64,000 bases of DNA from Bacillus shivajii (GTDB lineage: Bacteria; Bacillota; Bacilli; Bacillales; Salisediminibacteriaceae), in NCBI RefSeq assembly GCF_020519665.1, contig NZ_CP084703.1, positions 3,782,001 to 3,846,000 of the forward strand. The letters run 5' to 3'. Positions 52,771-60,003 of the stretch are shown piece after piece. The position numbers and the translations under genes were made by a program. The notes below the pieces were generated by a model that was given only the letters and a program-made list of their open reading frames with translations, made no database searches and was not told the DNA's origin. The first letter of the stretch is position 1. Each line of letters opens with the position of its first letter.

Positions 52771-52772
52771 AA

Positions 52773-53036
52773 TCATTCAAGATAATCGACGATCCCAACA
52801 ATAATCGCGTCAACCGCACCTTCTGGGTTCCCCATGATTGTCCTTGCTGAGCCGCCCTCTTCAATAATTAACACAATGTCGCCAACTCCTGCTTGCGCCC
52901 CATCAACCGCGATAAAAGAGTCACCGATTCTCTTCCCTTGATCATCAATCGGCTCGACAACCATTAACTTTTCACCTTGATGGCTATGAGTTTTCACTGT
53001 TGCAACGACATTACCAATTACTTTTGCGAGTTTCAT
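52773..53036 (-). CDS. Microcompartment pentameric shell protein (EutN/CcmL, BMC-P)
   Basis: The 87-residue protein has the EutN/CcmL fold signature: KVIGNVVATVKTHSHQGEKL, MVVEPIDDQG, AVDGAQAGVGDIVLI and the terminal AIIVGIVDYLE. Pentamers cap the vertices of the icosahedral shell. Its ATG follows directly on the stop of the hexameric shell gene (TAAATG), without a separate strong ribosome site, so translation is coupled. One of three BMC-P genes here. Confidence 0.93.
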   Translation of the reverse strand: MKLAKVIGNVVATVKTHSHQGEKLMVVEPIDDQGKRIGDSFIAVDGAQAGVGDIVLIIEEGGSARTIMGNPEGAVDAIIVGIVDYLE

Positions 53037-53312
53037 TTATTTTTGGCCAGGTAAAATTTTCTCAACTTCTTGGTGCGGGCGAGGGATCACATGTACAGAT
53101 AAGAACTCACCAACACGAGTTGCTGCATCTGCGCCAGCTTCTGTCGCTGCTTTTACGGCACCTACATCTCCGCGAACTAATACGGTTACTAGACCGCCGC
53201 CTACTTGCTCTTTACCTACTAATGTTACGTTTGCTGCCTTCATCATTGCGTCTGCTGCTTCTACTGCTCCTACTAACCCTTTTGTTTCTACCATACCTAA
53301 TGCGTTATTCAT
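53037..53312 (-). CDS. Microcompartment hexameric shell protein (BMC-H)
   Basis: The 91-residue protein is a single BMC domain of PduA/EutM type: [51 protein letters not shown] and the end [15 protein letters not shown]. Hexamers tile the facets, and the pore loop lies in the KEQVGGG region. It differs from the second BMC-H gene (54938-55375) mainly by lacking the long N-terminal extension. GGGAGGAA precedes the ATG. Confidence 0.95.
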   Translation of the reverse strand: MNNALGMVETKGLVGAVEAADAMMKAANVTLVGKEQVGGGLVTVLVRGDVGAVKAATEAGADAATRVGEFLSVHVIPRPHQEVEKILPGQK

Positions 53313-53325
53313 CTGAAATTCCTCC

Positions 53326-53598
53326 CTATTGATTCACATTATATTTATCGATAATTCCCATAATCCCGGCATCCGCTGCGACGAGGTCACGATTTAGCGG
53401 TAAGCCTGATTCATTACTTTTCGCTAAATACACAACGTCATCCATTCCCGATTGACCGATCGTATCGATCGCGATGATCTTCTTCCCCTTTGGTGTCAAA
53501 TCATCGTTTAGCGGTTGAACGACTAATAACTTCAATCCTCGTAAACTTTCATCTTTATGAGTACAAACGACATTTCCTACAACTTTGCCAATAAACAT
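53326..53598 (-). CDS. Microcompartment pentameric shell protein (EutN/CcmL, BMC-P)
   Basis: The 90-residue second pentamer gene shows [21 protein letters not shown], a DDVVYLAKS strand and the end [15 protein letters not shown]. It is more divergent than the other two: the usual GxGDxV turn reads SGMDDVV. Three different pentamers allow mixed or specialised vertices. It lies 13 bases upstream of the BMC-H gene in transcription order, with an AGGTCAGTG site. Confidence 0.92.
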   Translation of the reverse strand: MFIGKVVGNVVCTHKDESLRGLKLLVVQPLNDDLTPKGKKIIAIDTIGQSGMDDVVYLAKSNESGLPLNRDLVAADAGIMGIIDKYNVNQ

Positions 53599-53607
53599 GT
53601 CACTGAC

Positions 53608-54072
53608 CTACTTCCAGCGTTTAATAAAACGACTTTCCACTTCCATGATTTTCGTTACTCGTCGGTCATGTCTACCACCTGAAAAATCGGTTTCAAGCCA
53701 TGTTTTCACCATTTGCGTCGCAAGTCCTGGCCCGAGCGTCTGTCCGCCAATACTCAACATGTTCGCATTGTTGTGATCGCGGCTATTAATGACCGATGAG
53801 AGGTCCCAGCAAACCGCACAACGAACACCTGGTATTTTGTTCGCTGTCATCCCGCTACCGATCCCAACGCCGTCAATCATTACCCCGACGTAGTGATCGT
53901 TTGTGGCAACACTTTCTCCAACGAGAAATGCAACATCCGGATAATCAACCGATTCACCGTCATGACAACCGAAATCGACGTATTCATACCCTAGTTTCGT
54001 TAATTCTTTTTTTATATGCTCTTTTAACTCGTAGCCTCCGTGGTCGCTACCAATCGCAACTTTCTTCACCAT
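53608..54072 (-). CDS. rpiB: RpiB-family sugar-phosphate isomerase, microcompartment associated
   Basis: The 154-residue protein has the RpiB/LacAB fold: KVAIGSDHGGYELKEHI, GESVDYPD, MIDGVGIGSGMTANK (about 64), RDHNNANMLSIGG and a terminal GRHDRRVTKI. E. coli RpiB has a catalytic Cys where this one has Asp (CGTG versus DGVG), so the proton-transfer base may differ and the substrate may be other than ribose-5-phosphate. No encapsulation helix is present. It lies nine bases from the next shell gene and four bases after the triose-phosphate isomerase gene. Confidence 0.88.
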   Translation of the reverse strand: MVKKVAIGSDHGGYELKEHIKKELTKLGYEYVDFGCHDGESVDYPDVAFLVGESVATNDHYVGVMIDGVGIGSGMTANKIPGVRCAVCWDLSSVINSRDHNNANMLSIGGQTLGPGLATQMVKTWLETDFSGGRHDRRVTKIMEVESRFIKRWK

Positions 54073-54075
54073 GTA

Positions 54076-54927
54076 TCAACCCCTCTCAAACGCTTCAACA
54101 ATTGCTGCGAAGTCCTCCGCTTTCAAACTTGCACCACCGACAAGGACACCATCAATATCATTCATCGCAGCTAAATTCCCTGCTGTATCAGGCTTGACAG
54201 ATCCTCCGTAAAGAATCGGCAACTTCTGAGCAACTTCACCAAACCGGCCACTCACTGTTTCGCGAATAAACTGATGAACGGTTTGTGCTTCATCTGCGGT
54301 TGCAGAAAGTCCTGTGCCAATCGCCCAAACAGGTTCATATGCAAGAATCACCTTTGAAACGTCGTCTACTTTTTCTAATGCTTTGAGCACTTGGTTTTCG
54401 ACAACGTCGTTCGTTTTCCCTAATTCTCGTTCATCTAGCGTTTCACCAACACAGATGATCGGCTCTATTCCTTTTCTTAAAGCTTGCTTTACTTTTAACG
54501 CAACTTCTTCATCCGTCTCACCAGCTTCGCGTCGTTCAGAATGCCCAACAATGGCAAACTGGCACCCGACCTCAGTCAACATATCTGCTGAAACTTCACC
54601 TGTATGCGCTCCGCTGTCTTCTGCGTGAACATCTTGTGCCCCGAGAAAAATTGAGTCATGACTCTGACCGAAAGCAACCTTCGCTGGATAAATAAGCGGA
54701 AACGGTGGACAAATCACAACTTCACTGTTTTCGGCCTTCACTTGAAACGAACGAGCGAAATCTCCAACTAACTCCATCGACATATTCATTTTCCAATTTC
54801 CAACGACAAGCTTTCGCCTCGGTGAAAACTGAAGTGGAGTCTCTGCCTCTTTTCCAAGAACTTCATGAACGGCTTCTTCCACAAGGTTTTTCACGTAATG
54901 TTGAATCGTTGTTGATTCATTCATCAT
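54076..54927 (-). CDS. tpiA: Triose-phosphate isomerase with encapsulation-peptide-like N-terminus
   Basis: The 283-residue protein contains a complete TIM barrel from about residue 38: VVGNWKMNMS (catalytic Lys), VGHSERREAGE (catalytic His), AYEPVWAIGTG (catalytic Glu) and LYGGSVKPDTAGNL. The first 37 residues are absent from ordinary TpiA (about 250 residues). They contain the amphipathic YVKNLVEEAVHEVLG helix followed by a short linker, as in cargo-targeting peptides. It would convert glyceraldehyde-3-phosphate made by DeoC into dihydroxyacetone phosphate inside the shell. It is presumably a paralogue of the glycolytic gene. Confidence 0.9.
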   Translation of the reverse strand: MMNESTTIQHYVKNLVEEAVHEVLGKEAETPLQFSPRRKLVVGNWKMNMSMELVGDFARSFQVKAENSEVVICPPFPLIYPAKVAFGQSHDSIFLGAQDVHAEDSGAHTGEVSADMLTEVGCQFAIVGHSERREAGETDEEVALKVKQALRKGIEPIICVGETLDERELGKTNDVVENQVLKALEKVDDVSKVILAYEPVWAIGTGLSATADEAQTVHQFIRETVSGRFGEVAQKLPILYGGSVKPDTAGNLAAMNDIDGVLVGGASLKAEDFAAIVEAFERG

Positions 54928-54937
54928 TTATATCGCC

Positions 54938-55375
54938 TTATTCTGATTTCGGTAGAATCGATTCAACTTCACTATTTGGACGAGGGATTACATGTACGCC
55001 TAATAGCTCACCAACACGTCCAGCTGCGTCTGATCCAGCTTCTGTTGCTGCTTTTACTGCACCTACATCTCCGCGAACCATGACTGTCACAATTCCTCCA
55101 CCGACAATTTCTCTACCGACTAACTGAACGTTTGCTGCTTTCACCATTGCATCTGCTGCTTCAATTGCTCCTACTAACCCTTTCGTTTCAACCATTCCTA
55201 ACGCTTCTCTTACCATGTTGACTCCTCCTTGATCTTTTTTCGTTGATTTTTTTCGCCGCTGCCTCGGCTTTTTCGGTGCTTCTTTTTCTTGCTTTTCTTC
55301 TTTCACTTCTTCTACTTCTTCATTAACGGACGATTCATTTTCCAGATTTGCTTGGTTTTCTTCTTTTTCATTCAT
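54938..55375 (-). CDS. Hexameric shell protein (BMC-H) with charged N-terminal extension and internal start
   Basis: The 145-residue form starts at ATG 55375 with GAGGTG seven bases upstream. Residues 54-145 are a normal BMC domain ([46 protein letters not shown]). Residues 1-53 are an extension: an acidic first part (Glu/Asn-rich to about 31) and a basic second part ([13 protein letters not shown]). An internal ATG at 55216 has an AAGGAGGAG site six bases upstream and would yield a 92-residue normal BMC-H. One gene may thus supply two shell subunits. The extension could bind cargo, lipid or nucleic acid; none is shown. Confidence 0.9.
   Translation of the reverse strand: MNEKEENQANLENESSVNEEVEEVKEEKQEKEAPKKPRQRRKKSTKKDQGGVNMVREALGMVETKGLVGAIEAADAMVKAANVQLVGREIVGGGIVTVMVRGDVGAVKAATEAGSDAAGRVGELLGVHVIPRPNSEVESILPKSE
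55217..55230 (-). promoter_or_regulatory. Internal ribosome site for a short BMC-H form
   Basis: On the minus strand AAGGAGGAGTCAAC directly precedes ATG 55216, inside the extended shell gene. It is as good as or better than the site of the long form, and the following codons are those of a conventional BMC-H start ([10 protein letters not shown]). Confidence 0.65.
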
Positions 55376-55394
55376 TGCAAGTCACCTCGATCAC

Positions 55395-56819
55395 TTAAAT
55401 GATCCGCAAGCCATCGACGAGCACGCAACGGCGTTGTCTCGTAAATGTGCGGGCTGACGTGAGACCTTCACCTGTTGGACCGGCAATCGTTAGCGTTGTA
55501 AAACCTTCACTGTTATAGCCAAGCCCTGAAACGGATGGACCGTTTTTTACGAAAATCGTTGCTTCTATTTTTTGAGCCATTTTCGTTAAGTTCGTGACAT
55601 TTTGTGAATGCATCACCGCTGTATGTCTGTTGCCCTTTTCAGCTTTTAATGCATGGTCAATTGCTGAATCGACACAACCAACTTTGACAATCGGAATGAT
55701 CGGCATGAGCATTTCCGTCATGACTAGCGGATGATCCGCCTTTGTTTCTGCAAAAAGCAGACGAACGGAAGGGTCTGCCTTCAGTCCAGCAGCTTCGAGA
55801 ATGACCGACGCATCTTTTCCGATAAACTTACGATTCGGATAATATCGCCCATTTTTTTCAACAAGCACTACTTTCAACACTTTTTCTAATTGGAAACCTT
55901 TCAGTTCCATCGCATGGCTTTTGCTCATTTCAGACTTTAAGGAATGAGTGACTTTATCAACGACAAACACTTCTTTTTCTGCGGTACAAAGGACGTTATT
56001 GTCAAAACTTGCGCCTGTAACGATATCCTTTGCTGCTTTTTCAATGTTTGCTGTTTCATCGACAACACAAGGTGGATTCCCTGGTCCTGCGGCAATGACC
56101 TTTTTCCCAGAGCTCATCGCCACTTTGACGACTTCACCCCCACCTGTTACAACGAGAGAGCGAATGCTTGGATGCTTCATCACTTCACTACTCGTCTCAA
56201 GGTTCGGTGCAGCAACCGCAGTAAGGACGTTTTCAGGTCCACCTGCTGCAACAATCGCTTCGTTTAACACTTGCATCGCTTTTAGCGAAACAAGTTTTGC
56301 ACTCGGGTGCGGATTGTATACGACAACGTTTCCAGCTGCTACAAGCGAAATACTGTTGTTGATCATCGTAGCACCGGGATTCGTTGATGGCGTAATCGCT
56401 CCAACGATACCAATTGGTGCAAACTCAACTAATGTGAGTCCGTCATCCCCTGTATACGTTGTACTATTTAAATCCTCAACACCTGGTGTTTTTTCAGCAG
56501 CAAGCGTATTTTTTGCGACTTTATCTTCTGCGCGCCCAAGCCCTGTTTCTTCAACAGCCATTTGTGCAAGTTCTTCCGCATGCTTCAAGCTTGTCTCGCG
56601 CATGTTCTCAACCATCTTTTTCCGTGTAGCTAAAGACGTGTTCTTCATTTTCTCTTCCGCTATTTTTGCCGCTTCAACGGCCTCATCAACGGTAGCGAAA
56701 ACGCCGTGTCCATAAGGTGTACTACTTCCTGCTTCAGGTGCTTGTTTCGGTTCCGTCTCACCCATTTGCATGACGACTTTTTCAACCAATGCTTTCACAT
56801 CTTTTTCAGAAATATTCAC
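55395..56819 (-). CDS. CoA-acylating aldehyde dehydrogenase (PduP/EutE type) with encapsulation peptide
   Basis: The protein has 474 residues from a GTG start behind GGAGGG. The N-terminus (about 1-18, ISEKDVKALVEKVVMQM) is an amphipathic targeting helix, and a Pro/Ser-rich linker leads to the enzyme. The catalytic Cys is in DNNVLCTAEKEV (about 271); PGNPPCVVD and NPGATMINN are typical of PduP/EutE. It would oxidise acetaldehyde from DeoC to acetyl-CoA with NAD. It lies only three bases from the upstream BMC-P gene and 19 from the downstream shell gene. Confidence 0.93.
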   Translation of the reverse strand: MNISEKDVKALVEKVVMQMGETEPKQAPEAGSSTPYGHGVFATVDEAVEAAKIAEEKMKNTSLATRKKMVENMRETSLKHAEELAQMAVEETGLGRAEDKVAKNTLAAEKTPGVEDLNSTTYTGDDGLTLVEFAPIGIVGAITPSTNPGATMINNSISLVAAGNVVVYNPHPSAKLVSLKAMQVLNEAIVAAGGPENVLTAVAAPNLETSSEVMKHPSIRSLVVTGGGEVVKVAMSSGKKVIAAGPGNPPCVVDETANIEKAAKDIVTGASFDNNVLCTAEKEVFVVDKVTHSLKSEMSKSHAMELKGFQLEKVLKVVLVEKNGRYYPNRKFIGKDASVILEAAGLKADPSVRLLFAETKADHPLVMTEMLMPIIPIVKVGCVDSAIDHALKAEKGNRHTAVMHSQNVTNLTKMAQKIEATIFVKNGPSVSGLGYNSEGFTTLTIAGPTGEGLTSARTFTRQRRCVLVDGLRII

Positions 56820-56822
56820 CCG

Positions 56823-57128
56823 TTAGCTCCCTCCTTCATGTGCTTTAAACGTGGTCTCTCCTTCAATCTCAATATGGTCGATCACTCCTACAATCGCTGA
56901 ATCGACTGGCGTATCTTTCGTAATTAGCGTCTGTCGTGCCGAGCTTCCGCCGACAACCATGACAATCTCGCCGACACCAGAGCCAACCGTATCAATACTG
57001 ACAAGCGGTTTTCCGTCTAGTTCGATACGCTCCATGTCAAGTGGCTGAACGATCAGCATCTTTTTCCCTTGCAGTTTCTCGGCCTTTGACGTTGAAACGA
57101 CACTTCCTACAACTTTTGCAATGATCAC
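56823..57128 (-). CDS. Microcompartment pentameric shell protein (EutN/CcmL, BMC-P)
   Basis: The third pentamer gene has 101 residues: AKVVGSVVSTSKAEKLQGKKM, VSIDTVGSGVGEIVMVV, SAIVGVIDHIEIEGE and a 12-residue tail. The GTG start overlaps the stop of the flavoprotein gene by four bases (GTGA), so translation is coupled. Shell pentamers close the vertices. Confidence 0.93.
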   Translation of the reverse strand: MIIAKVVGSVVSTSKAEKLQGKKMLIVQPLDMERIELDGKPLVSIDTVGSGVGEIVMVVGGSSARQTLITKDTPVDSAIVGVIDHIEIEGETTFKAHEGGS

Positions 57129-57862
57129 CCGTTATCCCTCTTTTCCTCTTCGGCCTCTTTGATCGTAATCCCTAACTCTCTTGCTGCATCTTTGCCCATC
57201 GGAGTAACAATGCTCTTTTTCGGTAAAACAAGTTCCGTTTCTCCGTTTCTTGAGAGTTCTTCAATATGTTCAGCTAACACGAGCGGACGTATATTCTCTT
57301 GCTTTACTGCGACACGCTCGATGTATTGCGCGACTTTGTCCATGGAAAATAAATGAACACCTTCTGTTTGAATTTGTCTAACGTATGATTTCACCCTTTT
57401 TTCAACCGATGATTTCGCAAAAAATGGCCGATACCTCTTCTCATGCAGTTCATCTTGAGCAAAGATGATCCCTTTTCCTGCAAGCTGCGTTTGAATCGTA
57501 AACCAAGCAGGCAAATCATCATCAATCGTTAATGCAACCTTTGCAAGCAATCCGTGACTAATTGTCGGAACATATAATAAATCTGCACCTTCTATGAGTG
57601 CGGCGAAGTCTCGTTTTTTTGCACCTTCTGCTGTGACAACGCTTGCAAAATTTAGTGATTCACGAAACTCATTCCACTGTTCAGAAAAGATCAATGTTAC
57701 GTTTTGTTCAAGAGAAAGTGCCTTCACATGCTCAATAACAGCTTTTGGGTTCATAGATTCATAGTGCAAAAGGACAATAACCTCTCGCCTTTCTTCATTC
57801 TCTTTACTTTTCAAAAAATCAGTGACTGCTTGTTGAACTAATGATTTAATTTTCTCCCTCAT
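57125..57862 (-). CDS. Microcompartment-associated flavoprotein (HFCD-like) with encapsulation peptide
   Basis: The 245-residue protein opens with an amphipathic helix (REKIKSLVQQAVTDFLKS) like the other cargo proteins. The body resembles flavoproteins of the PPC-decarboxylase/UbiX fold: a VIVLLHYES first strand, GADLLYVPTISHGLLAKVAL (the position of the conserved SLNTLAKIA flavin loop) and a TQLAGKGIIFAQDE strand. The last 45 residues (ELVLPKKSIVTPMGKDAA) form a separate tail. Function is not established. An electron-transfer or NADH-recycling role in the compartment is an inference from the lack of alcohol dehydrogenase. Start ATG overlaps the PduL stop by one base. Confidence 0.75.
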   Translation of the reverse strand: MREKIKSLVQQAVTDFLKSKENEERREVIVLLHYESMNPKAVIEHVKALSLEQNVTLIFSEQWNEFRESLNFASVVTAEGAKKRDFAALIEGADLLYVPTISHGLLAKVALTIDDDLPAWFTIQTQLAGKGIIFAQDELHEKRYRPFFAKSSVEKRVKSYVRQIQTEGVHLFSMDKVAQYIERVAVKQENIRPLVLAEHIEELSRNGETELVLPKKSIVTPMGKDAARELGITIKEAEEEKRDNG

Positions 57863-58515
57863 TAACTCAACTCCGTTCTAAACAGTTTTCCTGTTTGATT
57901 TTTTCCTATCGCCCCGGCATTTGCTTCATCAAAATCAATGTGCATCTCCAAGCGATACTTTGGTGAGACACGAATTAACGTGTTGTCATACGTGATCCCA
58001 CGCTCACCGTCAACTTTCACACTGACGACATCGCGATCGTTCACTTGAAACGCTTCTGCATCAGATGGATGCATATGGATATGCCTTCTCGCACAAATGA
58101 GCCCTTTGTCCATTTGCAGGCGGCCACGAGGTCCTAGTAGCGTGACACCGGGCGTCCCTTCAATATCACCAGAATTTCGAATCGGTGGGTCAATCCCTAA
58201 CGTGCGCCCATCTGTTAGCGATACTTCAACTTGTGACTCTCCTCTGGCAGGCCCTAAAATTCTCACTTTGGTAATCCTACCTTTCGGACCAATCACAGTG
58301 ACGGTTTCTTCACATGCGTATTGCCCTGGCTGAGATAAATCCTTTAATTTTCGCAGCTGATAGTTTTTCCCGAAAAGACGCTCTAACGCTTCTTCTGAAA
58401 GGTGCACATGCCGGTTTGAAACAGCGATCGGTATTTCGTCTTTTGTTTGCCCTTGTGACGACAACGTTTCTGCGATTGTGTCTTCGATTATTTTTTTCAG
58501 CGTTTGTTGATCCAT
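57862..58515 (-). CDS. pduL: PduL-type phosphotransacylase with encapsulation peptide
   Basis: The 217-residue protein has the PduL/PTAC double barrel with zinc-ligand motifs AVSNRHVHLSEEALE (about 31) and CARRHIHMHPSDAEAF (about 140). GPKGRITKVRILGPARGESQ lies between them, and HIDFDEANAGAIGK ends the domain. Residues 1-20 (QQTLKKIIEDTIAETL) are an amphipathic targeting helix, as in compartment-associated PduL. Reaction: acetyl-CoA plus phosphate to acetyl phosphate and CoA, recycling CoA for the aldehyde dehydrogenase. First structural gene after deoR. Confidence 0.95.
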   Translation of the reverse strand: MDQQTLKKIIEDTIAETLSSQGQTKDEIPIAVSNRHVHLSEEALERLFGKNYQLRKLKDLSQPGQYACEETVTVIGPKGRITKVRILGPARGESQVEVSLTDGRTLGIDPPIRNSGDIEGTPGVTLLGPRGRLQMDKGLICARRHIHMHPSDAEAFQVNDRDVVSVKVDGERGITYDNTLIRVSPKYRLEMHIDFDEANAGAIGKNQTGKLFRTELS

Positions 58516-58535
58516 TTACTCACCCCTTTGCTGAA

Positions 58536-59483
58536 CTAATCATCAATGAGAAATTGTGCTGTAAACTGATCAGTGACGAGTACGTTTGCAAATTTACCAT
58601 TTAACGCCCCGATAATGCCTTCAACCTTATTACGGCCTCCCGCTGCAAGAAGCGATGTCTCTTTTTCCTTAAGTTCATCGAGGTCGATACTAATCGTCCG
58701 TGAGTCAATCTCATCACAACAAATGTTTCCATTTATATCAAAAAAACGAGAGCAAATATCGGCAACAGCTTTTTTCTCATAAAGCTTGTTTAAATCGTCT
58801 TTTGTAAAATATCCTGCCTTTACGAGAGTCGAGTCTTCATTCGGATCACCGACTGTAAAAAGCGCAATGTTCGCCTTTTTTCCAAGCTCCAACACGCGAC
58901 GAATATGACGGTCTTCGACAATTGCCTTTTTCACGACAAGATGGTCAACAACAGCTGGCAGTGGTAAAAAATGAGGGGGACTATGAAACGCATTGCCTAA
59001 TAAGTGTAAAACCTCTGACGAGTATGTATTCGTTTCAGAATGACTCACACCGCCATTTAATTGAACGACTTCTACGCCATTCACTCGTTTCGCTTCTACG
59101 TTTTTGGCCACTTCATAAACGGTTGTTCCCCAAGTTACTCCGATAATATCTCCATCTTGAATGATGTTGTGTACATACTCGCCAGCTTTCTTTCCAATAT
59201 ATTCCTTAATAACCTCGTCATCAAACATCGGAACGTTCACAACGATGCATTCTTTTAGCCCGTATTTTTCTTTAATAAGCTCTGCACTTTTTTGTTCGCT
59301 CTCATAGGGATCGAATATTTGGATCTGAACAATCCCTTGTTCTTTCGCTTCTTGAAGGAGTCGCGAAACCGAAGGACGAGAGACACCGAGCTCTTTTGCT
59401 ACTTGCTGCTGACTATAATCGAGCTGGTAATACAATTTCGCTGCTTTTACAATTTTCGAAATCCGCTCTTTACTTGCATCCAT
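58536..59483 (-). CDS. deoR: DeoR repressor (SorC family)
   Basis: The 315-residue protein is a close match in length and sequence to B. subtilis DeoR: an HTH reading LDYSQQQVAKELGVSRPSVS (about 20-42), DGDIIGVTWGTTVYEVA, VNGVEVVQLNGGVSHS, KKANIALFTVGDP and a VADICSRFFDINGNIC block. B. subtilis DeoR is released by deoxyribose-5-phosphate. I placed the start at ATG 59483 (GAGG site six bases away); the frame remains open 42 codons further but without a ribosome site or homology. It is 20 bases upstream of pduL and first in the operon, so it is autoregulated. Confidence 0.93.
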   Translation of the reverse strand: MDASKERISKIVKAAKLYYQLDYSQQQVAKELGVSRPSVSRLLQEAKEQGIVQIQIFDPYESEQKSAELIKEKYGLKECIVVNVPMFDDEVIKEYIGKKAGEYVHNIIQDGDIIGVTWGTTVYEVAKNVEAKRVNGVEVVQLNGGVSHSETNTYSSEVLHLLGNAFHSPPHFLPLPAVVDHLVVKKAIVEDRHIRRVLELGKKANIALFTVGDPNEDSTLVKAGYFTKDDLNKLYEKKAVADICSRFFDINGNICCDEIDSRTISIDLDELKEKETSLLAAGGRNKVEGIIGALNGKFANVLVTDQFTAQFLIDD

Positions 59484-59560
59484 ACTAATCCTCGCTAACT
59501 TCTTGTACTTCGAGCCGATTCTTGTTGTGTATCTTTTGTAAAAAAAATCTGAGATGTATG

Positions 59561-59652
59561 TCTGTGGTGAAAATCGTGTGTAGAAATCTATAGGTGTGGT
59601 GAAATTCATGTATGTAACTCTGTGGTGTAGTGAAAAATCTAAGGTGTGGTTT
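59561..59652. repeat. Imperfect direct repeats (TCTGTGGTGAAA type) in the deoR leader
   Basis: Four copies of a GTGTGGTG-like word with flanking ATCT/GAAA occur: TCTGTGGTGAAAAT (59561), AGGTGTGGTGAAAT (59592), TCTGTGGTGTAGTG (59619) and AAGGTGTGGTTT (59641). They lie in the 230-base leader between promoter and deoR. A further half copy (CCACACC) lies near 60282. Role unknown; protein or RNA-level control is possible. Confidence 0.5.
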
Positions 59653-59710
59653 ATATCTAGGAAGGTATAATATCTAAGTTGTGTTTGTTCAAGGGCGAAG
59701 CGTGAAATTA

Positions 59711-59730
59711 TGTTAAATCCATTTTTAACA
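59711..59730 (-). promoter_or_regulatory. Candidate DeoR operator
   Basis: TGTTAAA-TCCATT-TTTAACA is a perfect 7-base inverted repeat just downstream of the predicted -10 box, where a bound repressor would block the polymerase. Assignment to DeoR rests on position and symmetry only. Confidence 0.5.
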
Positions 59731-59742
59731 TTTGTTAATTAT

Positions 59743-59771
59743 ATTATGTACAAATAAATCAGAAAAATCAA
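59743..59771 (-). promoter_or_regulatory. Predicted sigma-A promoter of the deoR-microcompartment operon
   Basis: On the minus strand TTGATT (59771-59766) is followed after 17 bases by CATAAT (59748-59743). The candidate operator follows within 15 bases. Confidence 0.5.
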
Positions 59772-60003
59772 TAACTATTTGTTAGAATTTTTATATTTGA
59801 ATGAATTGCAAAAATCTGGGTCCTGATGAGCCAAGGGTTTAAAAGCATAAAAAAGGAGTACCTCCCCAACGTTACCATGTTTAATGACCGTATGAAACTA
59901 TCAAGCAGCCGTTAAATCGTTAATGGAATACAGATGTAGTGGCTTAAAAATGAAAACTGTTATAAAAGATTTTTTCAAAAGAACAAGGTATTAGATGCGA
60001 GAA

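Noticed and set aside
52481-52864. 127-codon frame across the deoC gap
   Set aside because: It runs through the repeat and overlaps the end of the BMC-P gene; no ribosome site and unusual residue composition (Cys, Ser and Arg rich).
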